Assembly: GCF_028747645.1 (NCBI RefSeq)
Contig: NZ_CP118100.1
Location: forward strand, 1,054,001-1,118,000
Direction: 5' to 3'
Length of the DNA stretch: 64,000 nucleotides
Source of the DNA: Microbacterium esteraromaticum
GTDB lineage: Bacteria; Actinomycetota; Actinomycetes; Actinomycetales; Microbacteriaceae
This document shows, in pieces, positions 24,951 through 33,400 of the stretch (position 1 is its first letter; each line of letters opens with the position of its first letter). The translations under genes were made by a program, and so were the position numbers. The notes below the pieces were generated by a model that was not told the DNA's origin, ran no database searches, and saw nothing but the letters and a program-made list of their open reading frames with translations.

Positions 24951-27900
24951 GCGCCGCGTGGGCGCGGCCGTCCGAGATCTCGGCCGAGCACATCGCCCTC
25001 GCGCTCGGGCTGCCCGTCCCCACCGAGGCCCAGCAGCGCGTCATCCATGCGCCGCCCACTCCCGCGCTCGTGGTCGCCGGTGCCGGCAGCGGAAAGACCG
25101 AGACGATGTCCGGGCGTGTGGTGTGGCTGGTCGCGAACGGCCACGTGCGTCCGGACGAGGTTCTGGGCCTGACCTTCACCCGCAAAGCGGCCGGTGAACT
25201 CGCCGAGCGCATCGGCCTCCGACTGGAGATGATCGATCATTTCGGTCGTCGTGGCCTCTTGCCGCACCTGCCCGAGATCGTGCGCACCGACGCCCTGCGC
25301 CGGGTGCACGACGCGGCAGCGGGAGCACAGCGCGATACGGTGCGCACACAGGTGCTCGATGCCTTGGCCGAGCGCTTCGACACCGGCTGGGATCCGCGCA
25401 CAGCACGCACGGCCGAGGACCTGCTCGTCAGACCACGCGTGTCGACGTACAACGCCTTCGCCGACAGCATCGTGCGCGAGCACGCCGCGCGGATCGGCCG
25501 TGACCCCGAGGCAGCGATGCTGAGCCAATCGGCATCCTGGCTGATCGCCCGAGCGGTCGTGCTGCGCGCCGACCTGCCGGGGCTGGAAGAGATCGAGCGG
25601 TCGCTCGGTTCCCTCATCGACGCCGTGCAGAAGCTCGCCGCGGACGTTCTCGATCACCGCGCCGACCTCGACGAGATCGAGCGCATCACGACGGCGCAGG
25701 CCGCCGCTTTCGAGCCGTACCGCACGAACCGCGACGTCGAGACCGCCGCGGTCAACCTGCTGGGGATGCCGGTGCTGGTGCGTCTGGTGCGCGACTACAT
25801 CGCCGAGAAGCACCGCAGGGGCGTGCTTGACTTCGCCGATCAGGTCGGCGGCGCCTTCGACATCGTTGAGACGGCCCCCGATGTGCGTTCCGAACTGCGC
25901 GAGCAGCATCGTGTGGTGCTCCTCGACGAATACCAGGACACGTCGGTGATTCAGACGCGCTTCCTCGCGGCGCTCTTCCGTGACAGCGCCGTGATGGCGG
26001 TCGGCGACCCGCACCAGTCGATCTACGGCTGGCGCGGAGCGAGCGCCGACAACCTGTACGCGTTCGGACGCTCGTTCGCGCACGACCAGTCGGCCACGAC
26101 GTACAGCCTGATGACGAGCTGGCGCAACGACACCCGCATCCTCGACGTCGCCAACCGTGTGCTCGAACCGCTGCAGCGCGAGGGCCTAGACGTTCCCGCG
26201 CTCGAACCGCGCCCCGGTGCGGGTGCGGGTCGCGTCGAGGTGCTCTTTCCGCACACCGTCGACGATGAGGCGCAGAGTGTAGCCGAGTGGTTCGGACAGC
26301 GGCGCGCGGCGCACGCCGCGTCCGGAGCCGATCGCGCCCACACCGGAGCCATCCTGTTCCGCTCGAAGCGGCACATGCAGACGTTCGCCGGAGCACTGTC
26401 GCGCCACGGTATCCCGCACCGAATCCTCGGGCTCGGCGGGCTGCTGTCGACCCCCGAGGTCGTCGATGTCGTGTCGATGCTGCGGGTCATCCATGACCCG
26501 ACCGCAGGATCGGCACTGATCCGACTGCTGGTGGGTCCGCGGTTCGCGATCGGCGTCGCCGACATGGCCGCCCTCTACGACCTCGCCGATGTGCTCGCCG
26601 GGCGCGACGCCTCGCTCTCGCCGCTCTCGGACGAGGTGCGAGAGCGGCTGCGCTCATCGCGCGGTGCCGACGAGGCCGTGTCGATCGTCGATGCCGTCGA
26701 CTTCGTGCGCGGCACGCCCGACGACTATCGCGTGCTCGAAGGGATCAGCCCGCAGGGGCGAAGCCGGCTGCGCGAGGCCGGTGAGATCCTCGAACGGCTG
26801 CGGCGTTCGGCGGGCCTGCCGATTCCCGAGCTGATCCGCCTGATCGAGCTCGAGCTGCGCCTGGACATCGAGCTGGCGGCGAACGAATCCCGCGGCCCTG
26901 CACGTGTGGCCGCCACGCAGCTGCGCGCGTTCGCCGATGAGGTGCGCGCGTTCCTCAGCGCCGACGACCGCGGCACGATCGGCAGCCTGCTGGCGTGGCT
27001 CGCCAAGGCCGAGAGCACCGATGAGCTCATGCCGCGCCCCGAGCCGCCCGAGCCGGGCGTCGTGCAGTTGCTGACCATCCATGGTTCGAAGGGACTGGAA
27101 TGGGACGCCGTCGCGGTGGCGCGTCTCGTCGAGGACGAACTGCCCGGTCGCGCTCAAGACACCGCGGGCTGGTTCGGCTTCGGGGTCGTGCCGTTCGCTT
27201 TGCGTGGCGATCGCGATGCGCTTCCGGTGTTCCACTGGGATCCGCAGGCCGAGATGGACGCGGCGGGTGAAACGCCGGCCAAGCGTCACAAAGCGGCGCT
27301 CGATGCGCTCGCCGCGGGCGTTACCAAGGCCTACCCGCAGGGCGGGGCACTGCGACGCTTCAAGAACGCCTATCGCCAGTATCAGCAGCAGGAGGAACGG
27401 CGACTCGCCTATGTGGCGGTCACCCGCGCGCGGCAGGACCTGCTGCTCACCGGCGCGCACTGGGCCGGGCAGACCAAACCGCGCGTGCCCAGCCCGTTCC
27501 TGCGTGAGGCGATCGAGGTGCTCGGCCTCGACGACATCGCCCCGGTCGATCCCGAGGAGAACCCCTATGACGGGCCGGGGTTGACCCGGAGCTGGCCGAT
27601 GGATGCCCTGGGCGACCGTCGCTCCCGGGTCGCGCACGCCGAGCAGCACGCCCGCGCGGCCTATTCGTCGGGGGTCGTCGTCACGCCGTCCGCCCAGTTG
27701 GAGCGTCTCCTCGCCGAGCGAGCGGAGCGGTTGGCGGGAACAGCCGAGGAAGCACCGGTGCGCGTGCCGGCGTCACGGTTCAAGGACTGGGTCACCGACT
27801 ACCGGGGCACGCTGCGCGATCTCGGGCGTCCGATGCCCGAGCGTCCGTACACGCAGACCCGTATCGGCACGCTGTTTCACGCCTGGGTCGAACAGCGCTC

Positions 27901-28429
27901 AGGACTGGTCGGGGCGCATTCCGATCCCGAAGGGGCGCTGTGGGAGATCGACGCCGACGCTCCGGACACGTCCGCGCCCTTCGGTGAGATGGTCGCCGAG
28001 GGGGCCCCTGACGACGAGCGCGCCTTGGCGCAACTGCGCGAGACGTTCGAACGCAGCGAATGGGCCGGGCTGCAGCCGATCGCCGTCGAGATCGAGATCG
28101 ACTTCGCTTTCGGCAGCACCACCGACGCCCGGGGCCACATCGTGATCTGCAAACTCGACGCGGTGTACCGCCGCGAGGACCGCGGCGGACGCATCGAGAT
28201 CGTCGACTGGAAGACCGGACGCGCACCGCGCAACGCCGAGGAACGCGAAGAGCGGATGCTGCAGCTCGCCCTCTACCGTCTCGCCTACCACCGCCGTTTC
28301 GGCGTGCCGTTGGAAGAGATCGACGTGGCGCTCTACTACGTCGCCGACGACCTCGTCATTCGCGGGGAGCGCGTCTACTCGGAACCCGAGTTGGTCCAGC
28401 GCTGGAGCGCCGCGCGCGCCGCACGCTGA
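24947..28429 (+). CDS. adnB: AdnB-like helicase-nuclease subunit
   Basis: An 1160-aa SF1 helicase with a C-terminal nuclease, expected to be the leading 3'-5' motor of AdnAB. Motifs: Walker A AGAGSGKTE (about 45-52), FTRKAAGEL (Ia), VVLLDEYQDTS (II, about 322-332), VGDPHQSIYGWRGAS (III), LTIHGSKGLEWDAV (V) and RRLAYVAVTRARQDL (VI). The RecB-like nuclease has GTLFHAWVE (about 975), IVICKLDAVYR and IEIVDWKTGR (about 1084). The start is the GTG at 24947 in a GTGA overlap with adnA. The last 55 nt overlap the convergent pseudokinase gene. Confidence 0.92.
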   Translation: MSAAWARPSEISAEHIALALGLPVPTEAQQRVIHAPPTPALVVAGAGSGKTETMSGRVVWLVANGHVRPDEVLGLTFTRKAAGELAERIGLRLEMIDHFGRRGLLPHLPEIVRTDALRRVHDAAAGAQRDTVRTQVLDALAERFDTGWDPRTARTAEDLLVRPRVSTYNAFADSIVREHAARIGRDPEAAMLSQSASWLIARAVVLRADLPGLEEIERSLGSLIDAVQKLAADVLDHRADLDEIERITTAQAAAFEPYRTNRDVETAAVNLLGMPVLVRLVRDYIAEKHRRGVLDFADQVGGAFDIVETAPDVRSELREQHRVVLLDEYQDTSVIQTRFLAALFRDSAVMAVGDPHQSIYGWRGASADNLYAFGRSFAHDQSATTYSLMTSWRNDTRILDVANRVLEPLQREGLDVPALEPRPGAGAGRVEVLFPHTVDDEAQSVAEWFGQRRAAHAASGADRAHTGAILFRSKRHMQTFAGALSRHGIPHRILGLGGLLSTPEVVDVVSMLRVIHDPTAGSALIRLLVGPRFAIGVADMAALYDLADVLAGRDASLSPLSDEVRERLRSSRGADEAVSIVDAVDFVRGTPDDYRVLEGISPQGRSRLREAGEILERLRRSAGLPIPELIRLIELELRLDIELAANESRGPARVAATQLRAFADEVRAFLSADDRGTIGSLLAWLAKAESTDELMPRPEPPEPGVVQLLTIHGSKGLEWDAVAVARLVEDELPGRAQDTAGWFGFGVVPFALRGDRDALPVFHWDPQAEMDAAGETPAKRHKAALDALAAGVTKAYPQGGALRRFKNAYRQYQQQEERRLAYVAVTRARQDLLLTGAHWAGQTKPRVPSPFLREAIEVLGLDDIAPVDPEENPYDGPGLTRSWPMDALGDRRSRVAHAEQHARAAYSSGVVVTPSAQLERLLAERAERLAGTAEEAPVRVPASRFKDWVTDYRGTLRDLGRPMPERPYTQTRIGTLFHAWVEQRSGLVGAHSDPEGALWEIDADAPDTSAPFGEMVAEGAPDDERALAQLRETFERSEWAGLQPIAVEIEIDFAFGSTTDARGHIVICKLDAVYRREDRGGRIEIVDWKTGRAPRNAEEREERMLQLALYRLAYHRRFGVPLEEIDVALYYVADDLVIRGERVYSEPELVQRWSAARAAR

Positions 28430-29775
28430 GCCTCCTCCGCGGAGTCCATGTCGCTGTGCTCGGACTCGTCGCTGTGCTCGGTCTCGCCCTGGTCGGCGTC
28501 TGCGTGCTCGCCGTCCCCGTGGCCCGTGGCAGTGGGCTCGCCCGCGGCATCCGATGCTGTCGTCTCGGGGGAGTAGATGTCCGCTTCGGCCAGGCGCGCG
28601 GCGCCGGTGAGGTCCTGCGTCGGCTCCTCCCACGACGGCCGATCGGCTGAAGAGTCTTCTGACGCGGCGTTCTCGTCCTCGGCAGCATCCGCATCCTCGT
28701 CGCCGGCATCGGTGTGCCAAACGAGGTCTTCCGGGCGGTACGCGTCGGTCTGCATCGAGGTGTCGACCGACGCGGCCACCGTCTCGGGTACCTGATCCAG
28801 CACATCGAGTGCCGAATCCACACCACCGGTGTAGGTGGCGACCACGCGCAGGTCGTCGTTCCGCAAACCGTCGGAGAGCGACTCCAGCAGCGCGGCGGCG
28901 TCCTCGACGATCTCCGGACGGCGAAGCTCGGCACCGTGCACGAGCCACCGCGCAAAGCCCAGCTCGGCATGCAGGCGGGCCCGCACCCGCAACGCGTCGT
29001 CGATCGCCCGCGTTGATGCGGCCGTGTAGGCGTCGTGTACGTCGGCGCTGGCCTCGGGAGCGCCCGAGAGCCACCCGAGGTCCTCTGCCGGATCGCCCAC
29101 GGCCAAGCCGCGCCAGCCCAGCACTCCGATGACTCGCGGGCCCGCGTCCGGATCGTCCTCGAACAGGAACGACTGCGCCTGCATTCCGCCCAGCACCACG
29201 GTCGTCTCGAAGCGCCACAGGTCGTCATCGGCGGCGGCATCGCGCCAGCGCGTGGTCAACCGCCCAGGGACCCGACCCGTGGCCGCGGCACGATCGATCA
29301 TCTGCTGCACCTCGGCGCGCACGGTCGTCGCATCGTGCATCGCGAGTCCCGCAGCGCGCACCACCGATTCGGGCAGGGCGTGCACCGCGGCGATCGTCTC
29401 ACCGATCGACACCGCAGCCCCGGGCCCCGCCGGGATCAACGGTGCATCGATCTGGAAGCCCGGCATCAGATCGGTCACCTGTGCCCGCGCCTCGCCGACG
29501 CGCGTCTCGCCGACGTGCGTCGGCGCCCGGAAGGGCAGCATCTCGCGGGCGCCCGCGGTGAGTGCCCGCAGCGCGAGCGCCTCTTCTGCGAGCTCCAGCG
29601 CGGCCGCGTCGTCCTCTGCGACACGGATCACCAGCTCGCGTCCGTCGGCGAGCGTCGCCACCGCGGAATCGAACCTTCCGTCACCGTCCGAGGTCAGCGC
29701 GCGGGCGCCGACGACCTCAGCGCCCGGCAGAGCCGCGGTGACCGCCGCCACTAGAGTGAAAGGAGAGCGTGCCAT
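28375..29775 (-). CDS. aminoglycoside-phosphotransferase-fold protein, probable pseudokinase
   Basis: A 466-aa protein with an APH/choline-kinase-like fold in residues ~1-290 and a ~100-residue acidic tail (many Asp/Glu/Ser/Thr/Ala). Fold landmarks are FRAPTHVGETRVGEAR (hinge region), IGETIAAVHALP and VGDPAEDLGWL. The catalytic HGDxxxxN loop is replaced by LGGMQAQS (195-202), and the metal-binding Asp before Trp is Gly (GVLGW, 217-221). Phosphotransfer is therefore unlikely. Automated annotation would probably call it a macrolide phosphotransferase, which I would not. The ATG at 29775 fits the family start and the -10 box. Convergent overlap with adnB is 55 bp. Confidence 0.75.
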   Translation of the reverse strand: MARSPFTLVAAVTAALPGAEVVGARALTSDGDGRFDSAVATLADGRELVIRVAEDDAAALELAEEALALRALTAGAREMLPFRAPTHVGETRVGEARAQVTDLMPGFQIDAPLIPAGPGAAVSIGETIAAVHALPESVVRAAGLAMHDATTVRAEVQQMIDRAAATGRVPGRLTTRWRDAAADDDLWRFETTVVLGGMQAQSFLFEDDPDAGPRVIGVLGWRGLAVGDPAEDLGWLSGAPEASADVHDAYTAASTRAIDDALRVRARLHAELGFARWLVHGAELRRPEIVEDAAALLESLSDGLRNDDLRVVATYTGGVDSALDVLDQVPETVAASVDTSMQTDAYRPEDLVWHTDAGDEDADAAEDENAASEDSSADRPSWEEPTQDLTGAARLAEADIYSPETTASDAAGEPTATGHGDGEHADADQGETEHSDESEHSDMDSAEEAQRAARAALQRWTNSGSE

Positions 29776-29782
29776 GTTCTCC

Positions 29783-29788
29783 AGGGTA
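29783..29788 (-). promoter_or_regulatory. -10 element of the pseudokinase gene
   Basis: TACCCT on the minus strand, then GGAGAAC, then the ATG at 29775 (7-nt spacing). Confidence 0.45.
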
Positions 29789-29954
29789 GGTCTGCAGCCT
29801 CGCCGGTGTGCTCGCGCCACGCCCGCGCCGCGGGATAACCGGGCGGGTCGTGCCGCGCACAGGCGATCGGCGGCACCCGGGAAGCGAACCGTGAACACGG
29901 ACGCAACGAGAACATGCACGAAGAAACACTGCACGACAACACCAGGGGGAACGC

Positions 29955-30866
29955 ATGATCGCATCGGAAGCCCTCCTTGACCGGGCTGCTGATCTGCGTA
30001 TTGAGCCAGGTGTCATCGAACGTCTGATCGCCGAACCGGGCACACGCGCGATTGTGGTCAGACAGGCGCGGTTGCGCATCGCCGACGGAACGCTGTTGCG
30101 CGTCGACGCCAACACCGTCGGCGACGCTGAGTGGGCACTGCTCGGGCGCGAGGCGGATGGAACCGCCCTGCTCTTGGCATCCGTCCCGCCCCGCACCGAC
30201 TCGATCGATGCCGCGCCCGACGAGACCTGGCTGGGGCTCCGTGATGTCGGCGGCGACCTGACGCCGTACGACGCCGATGTGTTCGTCACCGCGATCGCGC
30301 TCGCCGCGTGGTTGGCCGACGCACGCCACTGCCCTTCGTGCGGCATCCGCCTCACCCTGACCCAGGCCGGCTGGGCGCGCTGGTGCGACCAGTGCCGGCG
30401 CGAGCACTTTCCGCGCACCGACCCCGCCGTGATCGTCGCGATCGAGAGCCCCGACGGCGAGCGACTGCTGTTGGGCGCCAACGTCAACTGGCGCGGTCGG
30501 ATGTACTCCTGCTTCGCAGGCTTCGTCGAGGCCGGAGAGTCGCTGGAGAGCGCGGTGCACCGCGAGATCGAAGAAGAAGCCGGCGTGCGGCTCAGCGAGT
30601 TGCGCTACATCGGTTCGCAGCCGTGGCCGTATCCGCGGTCGCTGATGATCGGATTCCGTGCCGTCGCCGCTGACGAGAGCGCGGTCGCAGACGGCGACGA
30701 GATCGTTGACGTGCGCTGGCTCACACGCGATGAGATCGGTAGCGCGCTCGCCGGTGAGGGACCTGTGGGACTTCCCGGCGAAGCCTCGATTGCGCGGCGG
30801 CTGATCTCCGACTGGTACGCCCGTCCGCGTCCCACCGGCGGCACGATGGCGGGGTGTGCGCAGTGA
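29955..30866 (+). CDS. nudC: NAD(+)/NADH pyrophosphatase NudC
   Basis: A 303-aa Nudix hydrolase that cleaves NADH to NMNH and AMP and can remove NAD caps from RNA. A four-Cys zinc site (CPSCG ... CDQCRREHFPR) precedes the Nudix box GFVEAGESLESAVHREIEEEAG. The NudC-specific SQPWPYPRSLM follows it. The start at the ATG has AGGGGGAA upstream. It overlaps the next gene by 4 nt (GTGA), so NAD metabolism and the UvrD2-like helicase share a transcript. Confidence 0.93.
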   Translation: MIASEALLDRAADLRIEPGVIERLIAEPGTRAIVVRQARLRIADGTLLRVDANTVGDAEWALLGREADGTALLLASVPPRTDSIDAAPDETWLGLRDVGGDLTPYDADVFVTAIALAAWLADARHCPSCGIRLTLTQAGWARWCDQCRREHFPRTDPAVIVAIESPDGERLLLGANVNWRGRMYSCFAGFVEAGESLESAVHREIEEEAGVRLSELRYIGSQPWPYPRSLMIGFRAVAADESAVADGDEIVDVRWLTRDEIGSALAGEGPVGLPGEASIARRLISDWYARPRPTGGTMAGCAQ

Positions 30867-32614
30867 GCGTGCTCGACGCTCTGGATGACCGACAACGCGA
30901 GGCCGCTGCGATGCTGCGCGGTCCTGTCGCCGTCCTCGCCGGTGCCGGCACGGGTAAGACGCGAGTGATCACGCACCGCATCGCGCACGGCGTCGACACG
31001 GGCGCCTACTCACCCTCACGCGTGATGGCGGTCACGTTCACGGCCAAGGCTGCGGGTGAGCTGCGCGGTCGTCTGCGCGCGCTGGGCGTTGCGGGCGTCG
31101 CCGCCCGAACGTTCCACGCCGCCGCCCTCCGCCAGCTGAACTTCTTCTGGCCGACCATCACCGGCGACCCCGCCCCGAGCATCATCGACAACAAGGTGCG
31201 GATGCTGGGGCAGGCCGCCGACGCAATGCGGTTGCGCCCCAGCACGGCGACGCTGCGCGATATCGCGAGCGAGATCGAATGGCGCAAGGTCTCGATGCTC
31301 ACGATCGAGCAGTACGCCGAACTCGAACGGCCGATCTCGGGCATCCGCCCCGAGCAGCTCGTCGAACTGCAGGCCGCGTACGAGCAGCTCAAGGACGACC
31401 GTCGACAACTCGACTTCGAGGATGTGCTGCTGGCATGTGCGGGCATGCTCGAGAGCGAGCCGCGGGTCGCCGCCGCGGTTCACGAGCAGTACCGGCATTT
31501 CACCGTGGACGAGTTCCAGGACGTCTCGCCGCTGCAGAACCGGCTGCTGGAGCTGTGGCTGGGGGATCGCCGGGATATCTGCGTGGTCGGCGACGCGAGC
31601 CAGACGATCTACTCGTTCGCGGGTGCGCAGCAGCGTTATCTGCTGGAGTTCGACCGGCGCTATCCCGACGCCACCGTCGTGCGCCTGGAGACGAACTACC
31701 GCTCCCAGGCCCCGATCCTCGATGCGGCCAACGCACTGATGCGGGGGCGTCCCGGTGCACTGGCTCTGGTGCCCCGCGCCGCGGGTATCGGCAGTGAGAC
31801 GCCGACCCTCACCGCCTACGACAGCGAGCGCGAAGAGGCAGACGGAATCGCCGACGCGATCATCAAGCGCATCGGCACCGGCGCCTCACCGGCCGACATC
31901 GCGGTGCTCTACCGCGCGCACTCCCAGTCGGCGGTGCTGCAGCAGGCGCTCGCCGCGCGCGGCATCGCGACCAGCGTGCTCGGCGGCACCCGCTTCTTCG
32001 ACATGCCCGAGGTGCGTCAATCGCTGCTGGCATTACGGGGAGCGGCTGTTGCGCCAACGGATACGGGATTCCTGCCGACCGTGCGAGACGTGCTGCGCGG
32101 CCTCGGCCTGACCGAGGAACCGCCCGCGGCCGGTGGGGCGCAACGCGACGGCTGGGAGGCGCGCCGCGCGATCCTGCGTCTGGCTGAGGAGGCACCGGTC
32201 GGCACGACCCTGCGGGCCTTCGCCGACGACCTGATGGCGCGCGCGCAGGATCAGCACGAACCGGTGCTGCACACCGTGACGTTGTCGACGTTGCACGCAG
32301 CCAAGGGACTGGAATGGCCGCATGTGCTGCTGGCCGGCTGGGCCGAGGGTGCGCTGCCGATCTCGTACGCCTCGACATTCGAGCAGGTCGACGAGGAACG
32401 CCGGCTCGCGTACGTCGGCATCACGCGGGCCGCGCGAACGCTGGGGGTGTCGTGGTCGCGCTCGGCAGGTCGAGGGGAACGGGCTCCATCGCGCTTTCTG
32501 GCTGAGATCGGAACGACGTCTCGCGGCACCGGCATTCTTCGTGATACCGCACCGAGCGCCAGGCGTTCCGTCCGTCAGGCTCGCCCCGCACCATCAACCC
32601 CGCCCCCGGCGTAG
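30863..32614 (+). CDS. uvrD2: UvrD2-like SF1A DNA helicase
   Basis: A 583-aa ATP-dependent 3'-5' helicase. Motifs: Walker A AGAGTGKTRV (about 26-35), VTFTAKAAGEL (Ia), FTVDEFQDVSPLQ (II, about 212-224), VGDASQTIYSFAGA (III), LETNYRSQ (IV), STLHAAKGLEW (V) and RRLAYVGITRAARTL (VI). Mycobacterial UvrD2 adds an HRDC domain and a tetracysteine module; neither is visible here, and the protein stops about 40 residues after the conserved PSRFLAEIG. The GTG at 30863 lies in a GTGA overlap with nudC. Its last 194 nt overlap the convergent E1-like gene. Confidence 0.9.
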   Translation: MSVLDALDDRQREAAAMLRGPVAVLAGAGTGKTRVITHRIAHGVDTGAYSPSRVMAVTFTAKAAGELRGRLRALGVAGVAARTFHAAALRQLNFFWPTITGDPAPSIIDNKVRMLGQAADAMRLRPSTATLRDIASEIEWRKVSMLTIEQYAELERPISGIRPEQLVELQAAYEQLKDDRRQLDFEDVLLACAGMLESEPRVAAAVHEQYRHFTVDEFQDVSPLQNRLLELWLGDRRDICVVGDASQTIYSFAGAQQRYLLEFDRRYPDATVVRLETNYRSQAPILDAANALMRGRPGALALVPRAAGIGSETPTLTAYDSEREEADGIADAIIKRIGTGASPADIAVLYRAHSQSAVLQQALAARGIATSVLGGTRFFDMPEVRQSLLALRGAAVAPTDTGFLPTVRDVLRGLGLTEEPPAAGGAQRDGWEARRAILRLAEEAPVGTTLRAFADDLMARAQDQHEPVLHTVTLSTLHAAKGLEWPHVLLAGWAEGALPISYASTFEQVDEERRLAYVGITRAARTLGVSWSRSAGRGERAPSRFLAEIGTTSRGTGILRDTAPSARRSVRQARPAPSTPPPA

Positions 32615-33305
32615 GTGTACGCAGCAGTCGGGTGACCAGCGCGGCGGCGTGCGCGATGCGCGCCGTGCCGATGTCTGCCGACCGGCCGACCAGCTGCGCG
32701 TGCAGTGCCGGCCAGGCGGCATCCCGATCGCGTTCATGCGCGTCACGGCATGAGAGGCAGGGCGTGCGCCCCGGAACGACGAGTGGACCGACCACGGTCG
32801 CCCGTTGCTCGAACGCGACCGGCAGGTGCGGAACGTCATCGCGCAGATAGGGCGTCAACTGCAGTGCGGCGGCCGCACCGCCGATCACGACGACCGACAC
32901 CGCGTCGCCGGTGCCCCGCGGGGCAAGCTCGACCCCCTCATCGATGAGCGCCTGCTGCATGCGCCAGGGCACTCGGCCGTCGGCGATGTTCACCTCGTCG
33001 ATCCACACCGGGGGAGCGGTGGGCGATTCGCGCTCGAGCACGGGACGCAGAGTCTCCAGCATCCGCCGTGCCGCGAGGCGCGGGGCACCGACGCCGTGCG
33101 CGACGACGTCGAACGAGCCGGCGCGGATGCCCGTCACCAACTTCTGCAGCAGCGGTTCGACCCAGGGCTCGTCGACCGCCACCTGCACGGCGCCCTCCAT
33201 ACCGAACTGCCCCTCCATCCCGAACTGCACGGTGCTCTCATCGCGCCACAGCAGGGGGTGGCGCGGGTCCAGACGGGTGAGCGGTTGCGGGGTCAGGCGA
33301 CTCAT
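32421..33305 (-). CDS. orphan E1-like / TOMM leader-binding-type protein
   Basis: A 294-aa protein resembling the E1-like partner of RiPP cyclodehydratases. The N-terminus (RLDPRHPLLWRDESTVQFG) resembles the leader-binding start of such proteins. The middle (VSVVVIGGAAAALQLTPYL) is a degenerate nucleotide-binding fold. CLSC (183-186) and CRC (258-260) give the four-Cys zinc set of the family. There is no YcaO, dehydrogenase or precursor peptide nearby. Homologues sit at the same place in mycobacteria (Rv3196 as I recall), so the role is probably housekeeping. The C-terminal 65 codons, including CRC, are antisense to uvrD2. The start at 33305 is preceded by a -10 box. Confidence 0.7.
   Translation of the reverse strand: MSRLTPQPLTRLDPRHPLLWRDESTVQFGMEGQFGMEGAVQVAVDEPWVEPLLQKLVTGIRAGSFDVVAHGVGAPRLAARRMLETLRPVLERESPTAPPVWIDEVNIADGRVPWRMQQALIDEGVELAPRGTGDAVSVVVIGGAAAALQLTPYLRDDVPHLPVAFEQRATVVGPLVVPGRTPCLSCRDAHERDRDAAWPALHAQLVGRSADIGTARIAHAAALVTRLLRTPTPGAGLMVRGEPDGRNAWRSVRYHEECRCRETSFRSQPESAMEPVPLDLPSATTTPPAFARPA
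33194..33229 (-). repeat. 18-bp tandem duplication inside the E1-like gene
   Basis: Two 18-bp units (33194-33211, 33212-33229) differing at two positions encode the doubled hexapeptide QFGMEGQFGMEG near residue 30, in the putative peptide-binding N-terminus. Confidence 0.7.
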
Positions 33306-33312
33306 GCCACCG

Positions 33313-33318
33313 ATTCTC
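33313..33318 (-). promoter_or_regulatory. -10 element of the E1-like gene
   Basis: GAGAAT on the minus strand ends 7 nt before the ATG at 33305. Confidence 0.4.
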
Positions 33319-33400
33319 ACCATGTGCCGCGGCGCCTGGGGCGAGTTCCGCGGATCTGTGGATGGATTCCTGTTGGCGTCGAACTGGGGACAACCGGCGG

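Noticed and set aside
28375..29775. Macrolide or aminoglycoside resistance phosphotransferase
   Set aside because: Only the fold matches. The catalytic loop and the metal-binding Asp are missing, and the neighbourhood is housekeeping.
32421..33305. A thiazole/oxazole-modified peptide biosynthetic cluster
   Set aside because: Only one E1-like protein is present. No YcaO, dehydrogenase, transporter or precursor ORF lies around it.
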